Below, piece by piece: positions 38,285 through 49,250 of a DNA stretch of 64,000 nucleotides. The stretch is from Saprospiraceae bacterium (lineage in GTDB: Bacteria > Bacteroidota > Bacteroidia > Chitinophagales > Saprospiraceae): contig JADJVK010000055.1 in the NCBI GenBank assembly GCA_016710625.1, positions 61,032 to 125,031 of the forward strand, in the 5' to 3' direction. The notes under the pieces are model-generated. The model made no database searches and was not told where the DNA came from. It saw only the letters and a program-made list of their open reading frames with translations. Positions within the stretch are counted from its first letter, which is position 1. Every line of letters starts with the position of its first letter. A program made the position numbers and the translations under genes.

Positions 38285-39823
38285 AATCATCTTTTTCGAT
38301 AGTAAGGAATTACTTGTTTTTAATTGATAAATATAAACTCCTGCTCCATTCAATTCGCTAGAATTTATTTCCAATTCATTGTACCCGATTTGGGCATTTA
38401 ACATTTTTGAATAGATATTTTTACCATTAATGTCCAATATATCCAATTGCACATTTTCTAAATTTGCTGATTCGAAAATTATTTTTGTCCTATCTGAAAA
38501 TGGATTTGGCTGATTCTGAAACAGTTGAATAGAATTCTTTTCAATAGTACTTCTATCGATTGGTTGATTAAAAAGATTGCTATAAATATCACCAAGTTTA
38601 ATAGAATAATAATATAAATTTTGAGCATTTATATTTGAAAATGAAACATAATCTGGAATTGTATCTTTTTCAACTTCAATATTTTTAAAAATATAATCTT
38701 TAGGTATAAAAATATATTTTGTAAAATAATTTGTACTGTCTTGATTTTCAATCAATTTCAATAACTCTAAATCCTTATAATCAATTTGATGATCTTGATT
38801 AATATCAGCAGCTAATCTAGCATATGAATTTGTAAAACTTGTTTTATTGTTTAAATAATTTTCTAATAATACAATATTAATATTAGAAAGATCCTTATAC
38901 TCTTTATTATTTCTATATTTTACTGTATAAATTGAATAAGCACTAAATGAAATATAATCTATCAAAAATGCACCATTTATATCAACTTTACTTTCTCTCA
39001 CTAAATGCGAATTTCTATACGTTGTAAACCTTGTATTTGTATCTGAAAATACTTGTCCATTTGGATACTTTATATAACCAAAATATATTGGAATTTCTTG
39101 TTGAGCACATTGAGGATTCATATTATTTTGTACAACAATATAAGTTGAAACATAATCCCAATTATTATCTTCGTCAATTACAATAAAATAAATTAGAAAA
39201 GTTCCTATCTCATCTTCAAAGGTTAAATTTTCTTTTAAATTTAATATCTCAGATAAACTCATATTTTTATTAAAATCTTCTGTTCTTACAATTCTAAATC
39301 TTAATTTCTTAAACTCAGTACAATTATCATAACTGTTATTATTTACTTTTTGAGCTTCTAAAGTTGCCTTACAATTATTTGGAAATAACTCTATTGACAA
39401 TATCTTAGCAATTGGTGTTGGTTTTTTGGAGCTTATTGCTTTTTCAATAGTTACCAATTTACTGCAAGTCGATAGACCACCACAACCATCTGTCACCAAC
39501 CATTTTATTTTGTGTGTTCCAAATTTATATGCGGTATGATTTCCTAAAACAGCTTGGCTTCCTGTGCCTGATGATTCAAATGTACCATCATTATTGTAGT
39601 CAATTTGATAGGCAAAATTCAAAATCTTTGAAAGTTTGCAATAGTTGGTTGCAATTGCTGATAAAGTTATAGATTCTGGATCGCAAACCTTTGTAGTTTG
39701 GGTTACTTTCAAAGGCTCATAAGTTGCTTTCGTAAAAACAGGCTTCTTAGTTATTTGACTTTCTGCATTATATACATTTAAAAATAACAAATTTAAAATA
39801 ATCAGATATGTAATATGTCTCAT
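38273..39823 (-). CDS. Paralog array member 1: T9SS protein with dockerin-like motif (intact)
   Basis: This is the last and only uninterrupted gene of a six-gene paralog array, 516 aa. Order: signal peptide (to about SQ, residue 23); a cysteine-rich HYR/PKD-like region with YQIDYNNDGTFESSGTG and HKIKWLVTDGCGG; a conserved middle segment with LRFRIVRTEDF and WDYVSTYIVVQ; a dockerin-like calcium-binding motif ARLAADINQDHQIDYKDLE (335-353); the SIKLGDIYSN segment; and a T9SS type A sorting domain from about 435 (FQNQPNPFSDRT ... GVYIYQLKTSNSLLSKKM). It lacks the cohesin-like segment seen in members 3-6. It should be exported to the surface; function is unknown. Confidence 0.88.
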   Translation of the reverse strand: MRHITYLIILNLLFLNVYNAESQITKKPVFTKATYEPLKVTQTTKVCDPESITLSAIATNYCKLSKILNFAYQIDYNNDGTFESSGTGSQAVLGNHTAYKFGTHKIKWLVTDGCGGLSTCSKLVTIEKAISSKKPTPIAKILSIELFPNNCKATLEAQKVNNNSYDNCTEFKKLRFRIVRTEDFNKNMSLSEILNLKENLTFEDEIGTFLIYFIVIDEDNNWDYVSTYIVVQNNMNPQCAQQEIPIYFGYIKYPNGQVFSDTNTRFTTYRNSHLVRESKVDINGAFLIDYISFSAYSIYTVKYRNNKEYKDLSNINIVLLENYLNNKTSFTNSYARLAADINQDHQIDYKDLELLKLIENQDSTNYFTKYIFIPKDYIFKNIEVEKDTIPDYVSFSNINAQNLYYYSIKLGDIYSNLFNQPIDRSTIEKNSIQLFQNQPNPFSDRTKIIFESANLENVQLDILDINGKNIYSKMLNAQIGYNELEINSSELNGAGVYIYQLKTSNSLLSKKMILTN

Positions 39824-40068
39824 GGTATAAAATTTATTTTTTAATTAAAAGCATGCTTTTGGTTTGAATATTATCCTTTGTTATCATTTGATAATATATC
39901 ATTCCTGTAGTCGTCAATTCGTTTGCATCAATCGTTAATTGATGATATCCTGCAGAATAATCCTGATTCATAGATTTAATAAGGCTTCCATTCACATCAT
40001 AAAAGTCGAATCTAACTTCTTGCTGGCTTGGTAAAACAAATGGAATTGATGTCGAGTTAGAAAATGGA
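39390..40068. repeat. Near-identical direct repeat across a gene junction, copy 1
   Basis: About 680 bp containing the 5' part of member 1, the 10-nt spacer and the 3' part of member 2 is nearly identical to 40972-41650, at a constant offset of 1,582 bp. Identity falls off sharply outside both ends. The block includes the start codon region, the spacer and the T9SS domain end, which points to a recent tandem duplication or gene conversion. Confidence 0.85.
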
Positions 40069-41405
40069 TTGGGTTGATTTTGAAACAGTTGTATTGAATT
40101 ATTATCAATAGCACTTCTATCAATTGGTTGATAAAATAGATTGCTATAAATATCACCTGGAATGATGGCTATAAATGTAGGATTGATTTTATTTAAAAAT
40201 AAAAAGAAAAAAAGTCTCTGTAAGATAAGCTTCACTCTCAGGAAATTGAGTTTTAAATAGGTATCTCCAATTAAAATCTATACTTCGAAAAATAGTCAGG
40301 TTTTGAATCATCTAAGTATTAATTCTAATTCAACTAAATCTTCATTGTTTATTTTCCCATCACCATTTACATCTGCAGCGATCCTTGCATAAGGATTTGT
40401 AATCGGAACATTGTTATCCAAAAAAGATCTTTTAATAAATCCTTATTAATTTTGGGAATTTCACTTTTAATTTTTGTAGAACAAGTAATAGATACACTTG
40501 ATTTTAAAATTGGTGCAATTGGGTATATTATATTATGGCTAAAATTAAAACTACCATCAATATTTAAAGAAATTATTGTATCATTAAACCCGAAAAAACT
40601 TGCTTTAATTATTGTATTCGAATCATAAAAAATACTTCATTTTTACTCGTTTTAATTGTACCTGAAATTTCAATAGGGTTAGGCATTACACAATCCGGAT
40701 TCATATTGCTTTGAACTACAACAAATGTTTCTATATAATCCCAATTATTATCTTCATCGATTACAAATAAAGCAATTGTTTGTGTGCCAATTTCTTTGTG
40801 AAAGTTATAAATTCATTTAACGCCAAAACTTCATTTAAAGTCATATTTGGATGGTAATCACCAGCTTTAGCAATCTTAAATCTCAAATCCTTTGCCGCTG
40901 TGCAATCATCATAGCTGAAATTATTGACTTTTGTCGATTCCAACACAGCTGTACAGTTATTTGGCATTAATTCTATTGACAATAATTTAGCAATTGGTGT
41001 TGGTTTTTTGGAGCTTATTGCTTTTTCAATAGTTACCAATTTACTGCAAGTCGATAACCCACCACAACCATCAGTCACCAACCATTTTATTTTATGTGTT
41101 CCGAATCTATACTCCTTATGATTACCTAAAACAGCTTGGTTTCCAGTACCTGAAGCTTCAAATGTGCCATCATTATTGTAGTCAATTTGATAGGCAAAAT
41201 TCAAAATTTTTGAAAGCTTGCAATAGTTAGTTGCCGATGCTGATAAAGTTATAGATTCTGGATCACAAACCTTTGTAGTTTGGGTTACTTTCAAAGGCTC
41301 ATATGTTGCTTTCGTAAAAACAGGCTTCTTAGTTATTTGACTTTCTGCATTATATACATTTAAAAATAACAAATTTAAAATAATCAGATATGTAATATGT
41401 CTCAT
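39834..41405 (-). pseudogene. Paralog array member 2: T9SS protein with dockerin-like motif (broken)
   Basis: Its first 150 residues are nearly identical to member 1 (same signal peptide and same HKIKWLVTDGCGG region). Frame is lost after ALNEFITFTKKL near 40761. The middle (40236-40760) still encodes a recognisable dockerin-like motif in another frame (ARIAADVNGDGKINNEDLVE, near 40390-40330). The C-terminal part (39834-40235) carries GDIYSNLFYQPIDRSA and a T9SS type A domain nearly identical to that of member 3 (QQEVRFDFYDVNGSLIKSM). Like member 1 it has no cohesin-like segment. It is a mosaic of member-1-like 5' and member-3-like 3' sequence. Confidence 0.82.
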
Positions 41406-41650
41406 GGTATAAAATTTATTTTTTAATTAAAAGCATGTTTTTGGTTTGAATATTATCCTTTGTTATCATTTGATAATAAATTATTCCAGTAGCATTCAAT
41501 TCATTTTCATCAATTGTTAATTGATGATATCCAGCAGAATAATCCTGAGTCATAGATTTAATAAGGCTTCCATTCACATCATAAAAGTCGAATCTAACTT
41601 CTTGTTGGCTTGGTAAAACAAATGGAATTGATGTCGAGTTAGAAAATGGA
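40972..41650. repeat. Near-identical direct repeat across a gene junction, copy 2
   Basis: This is the second copy of the 680-bp block, covering the 5' part of member 2, the 10-nt spacer and the 3' part of member 3. Only scattered substitutions separate it from 39390-40068. Confidence 0.85.
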
Positions 41651-43307
41651 TTTGGCGTATTTTGCAACAACAAAGCAGTTTTATTTTCAAATTGCATTTC
41701 TAGTTTTGACCATTGTTTATCTGTCCAATACACTTCAGAAACGAGAGGATTGGATGAAAAACTCAAGCCTTCTGCTAAATAACAATTTTGTTTGGCTTTT
41801 AGCATCAATTGAATATTATCCAATGGTTTATAAAGATTTGCAGCATGCAAAAATGTAATATTTCCATTTTCTATGTCTCCTAAACTATATTGCTCCTGAT
41901 CCATTCCAACTACATCAACAAATTCAAATTTTTGAGTGTCAAAATGTAGCGTTCCTTGATATGCTTTCGCAGATGCTAAAGAATTGAAAGGCAAAGAAAT
42001 TGTCTTAAGTTCATTTGCTTGAAACTCCGCATTTTCAAGTTTTATAACTGATTTTTCTGTTGCACGTTCTTCAATCGTTAAGAGGCTATCTGGATTTGAG
42101 GATAGGTCTAAATCTACCTATTTTAATACCAAATAAAAGATGGTCAGGAATCATTTAATGTTTGATTGGGTAAATACTTTAAATAATTATTTAGACAATC
42201 AAATTTATCAATAAAATGGTTTATGGATCTATTAATAAGATTCTTTAAATTGAAGATCCTTTGAAATACAATTAAAAATATCCAAGAATCAAATAAATTT
42301 ATTGGTTTAAAATTATTTTTCTAAGTTCAATAAATCAGTTGAAATTTTATAATCAACTGATACATCAGCAGCAAATTTTCTATTCTGATTTTCAAAAACT
42401 TGATTCCCAGATATATGTTCATTTAAAATTGAAACATCTAAAGCATTTAAACCATTTATAATATTATCAGTTTTAAAAGGTGATACATTTGTTTCTACAT
42501 TCAATTTTGGCAGATTGAACAACCCATTTGAAGTGGAATAATAACGTCCCATTAACTTTTAATTATAATTTTTGATAATTTGACCAAATTCATTTTTTGC
42601 AACAATAAATTTGTTCAATGTATCATAATTTAATTTACAATTTGAATTTGAAATATAAGTTTCAGCATAATCCCAATTATTCATCTTCATCTATGGCAAA
42701 TAGGACTACATTATTTGGATTAGTATAGGAAATATCATATTCTAAAGTATCTTTCAAAGCTAATACTTTATCTAAAGTCATTTTTGTGTAAAGCTCTTCT
42801 TTTCTTGCAATTTTAAATTTCAACTTATTCATTGGTGTACAATTGTCCCAAGTGAAATTATTGAAAGCAGTTGCAAATTTTTATATGGCAATTTGTATCT
42901 GATAATCCAGAATTTTCGTAACAATTGTAGGCTTCTTAGCATCAACAACTGTAAATAATTTCGAAAGCTTGGAAGAATTGCCACAAACATCTTTTACAGT
43001 CCAGTATATTTTATGTGTACCAAACTTCAAACCATCTGATTTTTTAATAAAAACATAAGGTAATGATCCTTTTAAATCTATAGTTCCATTGTTATTCAAA
43101 TCAACTTCATATGAATATCTTAATGTTTTTGATTTCAAACAAAAGCTAAAAGCCTGAGTTGATAATTTTAATGTTAAAACATTACAATCCGAAGGAAATT
43201 GTTGAATTGTATCATTCCGATATGCATCTGCAGAAAAAATAGGATTTTTGACCAATAGAAAAATAGGAAATAAGTAGAAAAAATGCTGTAATAAAAATAG
43301 GTTTCAT
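41416..43307 (-). pseudogene. Paralog array member 3: T9SS protein with dockerin- and cohesin-like parts (broken)
   Basis: An ATG at 43307 opens a signal peptide (MKPIFITAFFLLISYFSIGQ). One base is missing in the A5 run (plus-strand T5 at 43245-43249) before NPIFSADAYRND, where the next frame (42881-43255) encodes the HYR/PKD-like region (HKIYWTVKDVCGN). A dockerin-like piece lies at 42313-42552 (NRKFAADVSVDYKIS). The 3' part (41416-41994) encodes a cohesin-like segment (AYQGTLHFDTQKFEFVDVVG ... NGNITFLHAANLY) and a T9SS type A domain. At least four frame disruptions are present. The gap 41995-42312 also reads as eroded coding sequence of the same gene. Confidence 0.8.
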
Positions 43308-43319
43308 GTAATCTTATGT

Positions 43320-45177
43320 TTATTGTTTAATGAAAATAATTTTTTGTGAAAAAATACCAGAAGCAGTAATTAATTGCAGAATATAGGCTCCACTGGTGGT
43401 TAAATCTTCACTTTTGATTTCAAAATCATTCATGCCAATTTGGCTTTCCAAATTTCCTTGAATAATTTTTTGTCCACTCAAATTTAACACATTCCACTTA
43501 ATTATTTCTTTTTTTGGTGAAAAATATTTTATTAAAGTATTATATGTAAATGGATTAGGTACATTTTGTAATAACTGAAACTGGGCTATTTCGTCAATAA
43601 ATTCTAAATAAATTGAACTCTTTTCATCGCTATTTTTCAAAATCTCAGCAGGTGTTAAACTGGAATTGATAGTGATGCTCTCTTTTAAATTTCCATCAAC
43701 AATTAGCTCTAAAAATAAAATTAGGTTTGTCCCCAATGGAATATCCATTTACAAAAAGAACTGTAATTATTCCATCTGATGCCCTTTGTAAATTATAGCT
43801 TTTCTCATCCAATCCTTCTATTCTCAAAAGAGAAAGTTGAGAAGGATCGAACTGAAAAGTATAGCTATAAGCTTCGCATTCAGGCATTTGCAAGCTCACC
43901 CTCACCTCTTCATCTTTTGTAAAATGCTGATTTTTAAGTACTAATGGCAATTTTGGAATGGCCGCTCTATCATAGGATTCTGAAAAATTAGTACTACTGA
44001 CTGCACCAATTTTAATTCCATAAAAATCTATATTGTTTTTTAATATTGAATCATAAACAATGGTGGTTGGATAATTAAAAGTATCAGTAGTAAAAATATA
44101 ACCCTTTGGAACAAAAGTGTATTTGTTCCTTATGTTTGATGTATCATTTGTAAATAAGATGATATTTCTAATTATTTCATAATCAATTAAATCTATTTTG
44201 TGGTCATTATTTGCATCCGCTGCTATTTTTTTATAGGGAGATTTTATTGTATCTATTTGCTTTAAATGTTTATCTAAAGCAACTAAATCAGCAGAATTAA
44301 TATATCCTGCTATAAAATAAAATGGACTAATTTCAGTTAATCTTTTATTAAATTTAACTTTATATATTCCAGAATTATTTGTAGATGTTTGTGGTTTATT
44401 ATCAACGATTATATTGACACTACTTATTGCAACATCATTGGTATAGGTAATTTTTCCAGTAGTCATTTTTAAACCCAACAAAGAATCACAATTTATATTG
44501 CTTTGTACAACAACAAATGTTTCAACATAATCCCAGTTATTATCTGCATCAATGGCAAATAGAGCTATTGTTTGGGTTCCTTTATCTTCACAAGGATTAA
44601 ATTCAACATAATCATTTAATGCCAAAACATCACTTAAGGTCATATTATGTGTGTATTCCCCTGCCTTAGCAAGTCTAAACCTCAAATTTGCCATTGGAGT
44701 ACAGTTATCCCAGCTAAAATTATTCACTTTAATTGCTTCTAATTTTCCTTGGATTTGAGGATCCAAAATTTCAATGGATAATAATTTAGCAACTGGAGTT
44801 GGCTTTTTGGCATCTTTTACTAAAAATATTTTATTAATTTCTGTTGATTTACCGCATTCATCAGTTACTTTCCATTTTATAAAATGTCTGCCATATTTCA
44901 AACCATTTGCTTTTGTCAAAATCAGTTTACTTCCAGTTCCTCTTAAATCAAATTTTCCATCATTCCCAAAATCTACTTGATAGCTATATCTCAATTTAGG
45001 AGATTTCGTGCAAAAACTATATGCTTTTGCTTGCATATATAAAGGGTCTGGTCCACAATCAGTTGGGTATTGTGAGATTGTGTCATTTTTCTTAGTCGAT
45101 GGAGTAAATATTGGATTTTGTCCAATTGAGTTTAATGATATTAAAATAAAAATGATTTGTAAAAATCTAGTTTTCAT
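43320..45177 (-). pseudogene. Paralog array member 4: T9SS protein with dockerin- and cohesin-like parts (one frameshift)
   Basis: This is nearly complete. The first frame (43696-45177) gives a signal peptide (MKTRFLQIIFILISLNSIGQ), the HYR/PKD-like region (HFIKWKVTDECGK), the conserved middle (LRFRLAKAGEY, WDYVETFVVVQ), a small carboxypeptidase-regulatory-like segment, a dockerin-like motif (KIAADANNDHKIDLIDYE), GIKIGAVSS and most of a cohesin-like domain (YTFQFDPSQLSLLRIEG). The frame then shifts into 43320-43748 with NLILFLELIVDGNLKES and the T9SS domain (LQNVPNPFTYNTLIKYF). Reducing the G4 run (plus-strand C4 at 43731-43734) to three restores NGYSIGTNLILF. The restored protein would be about 615 aa and shows the full-length architecture of the family. 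Confidence 0.85.
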
Positions 45178-45189
45178 GTTATTAAAATT

Positions 45190-47068
45190 TTATTGTATAA
45201 AAACAATTTTTTGATTAAATATTCCCAAGTCAGATTTGAATTGGCAATGATAAACTCCAGTTCCAATCAATTCATTTCCAGCAACTTCCACTTCATTTAT
45301 ACCATCTTTGCAAGTCATTTTTTGATGCTTCACCAATTGTCCATTGGAGTTATAGATATCGAAATCAATTATAGTTCTTATTGGCGAAAAATATCTCAAA
45401 ACTGTGGAGGTTGAAAATGGATTTGGCTGAGCCGAATAAAGCTCAAACTGAGGATTAACCCATTCAAAACAATATGAAAATGATTGATTTTGGGCGTAAT
45501 ATTCTAGTTTCATTTTGGATTCTGGGAAGCTCAAAGCTTGCAATAAAGTACAGTTTGTTTTTGGCAATAAATTTAATACAAGTTCATTTCCTTTAGAAAA
45601 ACCCTTTACAAATGCAATCAATAATGCTCCTGTTTGCTCATCAAAATGATAGCTGTCGACATCAATTCCGCTCAACGAAACCAACTCAACCAAAGCAGGA
45701 TCCAATCTTAAAGACAACTGAAATCCATCCATTTCAAATAATTCAGCAATTGGCAATTTTAATTCTATAGGTGTATTGCTATGTAAATCAACATTTTGTA
45801 TATTTATTTCTTCGTAATTATGCTTCTTTCTTCAGCAGTAATTAAAGAATTTGGTTTGGCTGAGCCATTCAAATCTCCAACTTTCAAGCCAATGAAATCT
45901 ACATTGATAATTTTATTTAATATAATTTTAATTGAATCTTTTATAACTAATTTTTCAGGTTCCTTTTGGTTAATATTAAAAGTTTTAGGATAAAACCTCC
46001 ATGAATTATTATTAGGAAATGTGTCATTGATAAATAAAATTACTTTCCTTAAAGCGATTAAATCAGCAGTTGAAATTTTAAAATCTCTATTGATATCTGC
46101 TGCTAAATGTAAATGAGGAGTAGTAAAAGTATCAATATTTAAAATATGCTTATTGATAGCAACTAAATCAGCGGTAGTAACCCCATTTCGGATATCATTA
46201 TTTTTTTGAGGTTTCAAAGAATAAGCTCCCAATTCAAAAATAAATCTGAAATTACCTAAATCTCCATTTAGACCTCTAAATTTTTGATTAACAAACATTT
46301 CTGTATTTAAAATTGGCTCATCTAGAATAGTTAAACATTTGCCAAAATATTAGATGTTGACTTTTCAACCAAGCAAAAATAATTAGGTGTATTTGTTAAA
46401 TAGGTAATTATATATGAGTATGACCAATTATTAGATTCGTCAATAACAAAAATTGTATAATTTGAACCACTATCATTTACATATAAATATACAGAATCTT
46501 CCAACATTAGGATTTCATCTAATTCAAAATCGTGGAAAAATCCACGAATAATTTTAAACTTTAAATTATCTTTATTTGTACAATTATCATAAGTAGAATC
46601 AACTAAATCTTTGACTTTAAAAGACTTAAAACATTCTCCATTTATTAAATTATTGTAATATATTTTTTTTTTGCAATTATTTTCGGCTTTGTACAGTCCT
46701 TTACCTCAAAAGTTTTTTCACAACTATTTTGAAGATTATTGGAAGTCTTTCACCTCCCAAATTATTTTATGTTTTCCTAATTTTAGTCCATTGCTGGAAT
46801 CAAGAGTAATGCTTTGTTTTGAGCCAGTCAAATCAATTACCCCATCACTATCCCAATCAATTTTATAGGTATAAACCAAAAGTGGCAGATTCTTAGATCT
46901 GCTCTTTGCGTCACAGGTTAATTTGATGGGCAAAACACCACAATTTACACTATCTGTGCAAAAAATTTCTGCCTCACAGGTTTTATCCGAAATTAACGGA
47001 ATGGAGTCTGTTTGAGCATTGATACTCAATGACCAAATGGTTATTAAAAATATTATTAGTTGTTTCAT
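45190..47068 (-). pseudogene. Paralog array member 5: T9SS protein with dockerin- and cohesin-like parts (broken)
   Basis: Three separated frames remain. 46736-47068 carries a signal peptide (MKQLIIFLITIWSLSINAQ) and the HYR/PKD-like part (YKIDWDSDGVIDLTGS, HKIIWEVKDF). 45804-46298 carries two dockerin-like halves (GVTTADLVAINKHIL, AADINRDFKISTADLIALRK) and FIGLKVGDLNGS. 45190-45756 carries the cohesin-like segment (FQLSLRLDPALVELVSLSG) and a complete T9SS domain ending QKIVFIQ. Between 46299 and 46735 the coding sequence is eroded and contains a T10 run. It is very similar to member 6 at both ends, so one is a recent duplicate of the other. Confidence 0.82.
45217..45790. repeat. Near-identical 3'-end block, member 5 copy
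   Basis: About 570 bp encoding the cohesin-like and T9SS parts of member 5 is closely similar to 47101-47680 in member 6. Differences are mostly single substitutions. The 5' ends of the two genes are also nearly identical. Confidence 0.8.
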
Positions 47069-47080
47069 GTAAGGTTAATT

Positions 47081-48938
47081 TTATTGTATAAAGAATATTC
47101 CCAAGTCAGTTTTGAATTGGCAATGATAAACTCCAGTTCCAATCAATTCATTTCCAGCAACTTCCAATTCATTTATTCCATCTTTGCAAATCATTATTTG
47201 ATGCTTCACCAATTGTCCATTGGAATTGTAGATGTCAAAATCTATACTAGTTACTTTAGGCGAAAAATATCTCAAAACAGTGGAGGTAGAAAATGGATTT
47301 GGTTGAGAAGGAAAAAGCTCAAACTGAGGATTAACCCATTCAAAACTATATGAAAATGATTGATTTTGGTTGTAATATTCTTGTTTCATTTTGGATTCTG
47401 GGAAGCTCAAAGCTTGCAATAAAGAACAGTTTGTTTTTGGCAACAAATTCAAAACTAGTTCATTGCCTTTAGAAAAACCCTTAACAAATGCAATCAATAA
47501 TACTCCTGTTTGCTCATCAAAATGATAGCTGTCTGCATCAATTCCACTCAATGAAACCAGCTCAACCAAATCAGGATCCAATCTTAAAGACAACTGAAAT
47601 CCATCATGATCAAATAATTCAGCAATTGGCAATTTTAATTCTATAGGTGTATTGCTATGTAAGTCAAAATTTTGTATATTTATTTTTTTCGCAACTATGC
47701 TTCTTTCTTCAGCCTCCAAAAGACCATTTGCTTTAACAGAGCCATTAACATCTCCTACTTTTATACCAATAAAGTCAAATGTTTTTGGACTATCCAAATA
47801 AAAGGAAATGGAAGTTGGATAATCATCAGCTTCTGGAATTTTTGATAATTTATAATCTTTTGGTATGAATTTCCATGAATCAGAATTTGTAAAAGTGTCA
47901 TTAATAAATAAAATTAACTTTCTTAATTCAATCATATCGCTAATAGAAACCTTTTTGTCACTGTTGATATCTGCCGCAATATTTCTATATTTAGTAGTGA
48001 AAGTATCGATTTTTAAAATGTATTTATTGATTGCTACCAAGTCTGCAGTTGTAACGCCGTTTCTCGAATCAAGTACTTTTTTACAATTAATTGTATAATA
48101 TCTATAGGCTATTAATAAAATATCGAATAAACCTGAATCATCTGTTATTTGTTTTAATACTCCATTAAAAATTATATTTACATTTTTTATACTAATATTT
48201 TCATCATTGCTGACTTTAACAATTTGTGTAATTTTAAACAACAACAATCAAAATGAAAATTAATATTTAATTTAACATATATTACTTTTAACTCCAATTA
48301 TTTTCTTTATCTAAAACAAAAATTGTAACATAAAAATTTGATTTCAATAATTTATTGAACATTAATCATCAAGATTTAATATACTATCTAATTAAATTGA
48401 AACAACTTCCTTTTAAAATCTTAATTCTTAATTTAGATTTCTCTGTAGAATTATCAAATGATGAGTCAATTAAATCTTCATATGTTACAATTTTTTCACA
48501 TAAATTTGGATATAGATTATTTATTATTACTTCATCTTTTGCAAATATTTTCGGTTTTGTACAATCTTTCACCTCAAAAGTTTTTTCACAACTATTTTGA
48601 AGATTATTGAAGTCTTTCACTACCCAAATAATTTTGTGTTTTCCAGGTTTTAGTCCATTGCTGGAATCTAGTGTGATGCTTTGTTTTGAGCCAGTCAAAT
48701 CAATTACCCCATCACTATCCCAATCAATTTTAAAGGTATAAATCAAAAGTGGCAGATTCTTCGATCTGCTCTTTGCGTCACAGGTTAATTTGATGGGCAA
48801 AACACCACAATTCACACTATCTGTGCAAAATATTTCTGCCTCACAAGTTTTATCCGAAATTAATGGAATGGAGTCGGTTTGAGCAACAAAATAGCCACCA
48901 AAAAATAATATAAAAAACAATGTAAATAACTGCTTCAT
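47081..48938 (-). pseudogene. Paralog array member 6: T9SS protein with dockerin- and cohesin-like parts (broken; first gene of the array)
   Basis: The N-terminal frame (48384-48938) has a signal peptide (MKQLFTLFFILFFGGYFVAQ) and the HYR/PKD-like region, running to LRIKILKGSCFN. After an eroded gap of about 140 bp, the second frame (47081-48247) continues with a carboxypeptidase-regulatory-like piece, the dockerin-like pair (GVTTADLVAINKYIL, AADINSDKKVSISDMIELRK), FIGIKVGDVNGS, the cohesin-like segment (FQLSLRLDPDLVELVSLSG) and a T9SS domain. Compared with member 5 the very end is shorter: QKIV and a neighbouring residue are missing in frame (GIFFIQ), removing part of the terminal T9SS motif. 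As the promoter-proximal gene its state matters for the whole array. Confidence 0.82.
47101..47680. repeat. Near-identical 3'-end block, member 6 copy
   Basis: This is the partner of 45217-45790, covering the cohesin-like and T9SS parts of member 6. Confidence 0.8.
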
Positions 48939-49214
48939 GGTTATAATTGATTAATAAACAATAAAATATCAGGTAAGCAAGCTTACGAAAGGAACTAAAA
49001 TAAAAAAAACTAGAGGAACTTGTTTTGGGTAATCGGTTGCTAATATTCTGGTAACAAAGATGAAGGAATTTTCTAATATTTACAAATTTATTTTAAAAAT
49101 AATTAATTTTATTAAATCAAGATTTTAAATAATACTACAATTTCTATTCTATTAAAATTATGAAATCTAAGAAGAAACAACAGGTTAAGTAAACAAGAAC
49201 ACAACAAATTTTGT
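48939..49214. other. Divergent intergenic region upstream of the paralog array
   Basis: It separates the minus-strand array from the plus-strand thiolase gene and must hold the array promoter. The only structured element seen is the palindrome GTAAGCAAGCTTAC at 48973-48986, close to the array start, which could be an operator. No RNA gene or open frame is visible. Confidence 0.5.
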
Positions 49215-49222
49215 TATTTTTG
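49215..49222 (+). promoter_or_regulatory. Bacteroidota -7 box upstream of the thiolase gene
   Basis: TATTTTTG matches TAnnTTTG and lies 28 nt before the thiolase start codon at 49251. No clear -33 TTG is seen at the right distance. Confidence 0.5.
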
Positions 49223-49250
49223 TTCATTATTTAAGTTAAAATAAATTTGA

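Noticed and set aside
38273..48938. CRISPR array or insertion sequences as explanation for the repeats at 38-49 kb
   Set aside because: The repeats are hundreds of bases long, encode protein domains in frame order, and lack spacers, transposase genes and terminal inverted repeats.
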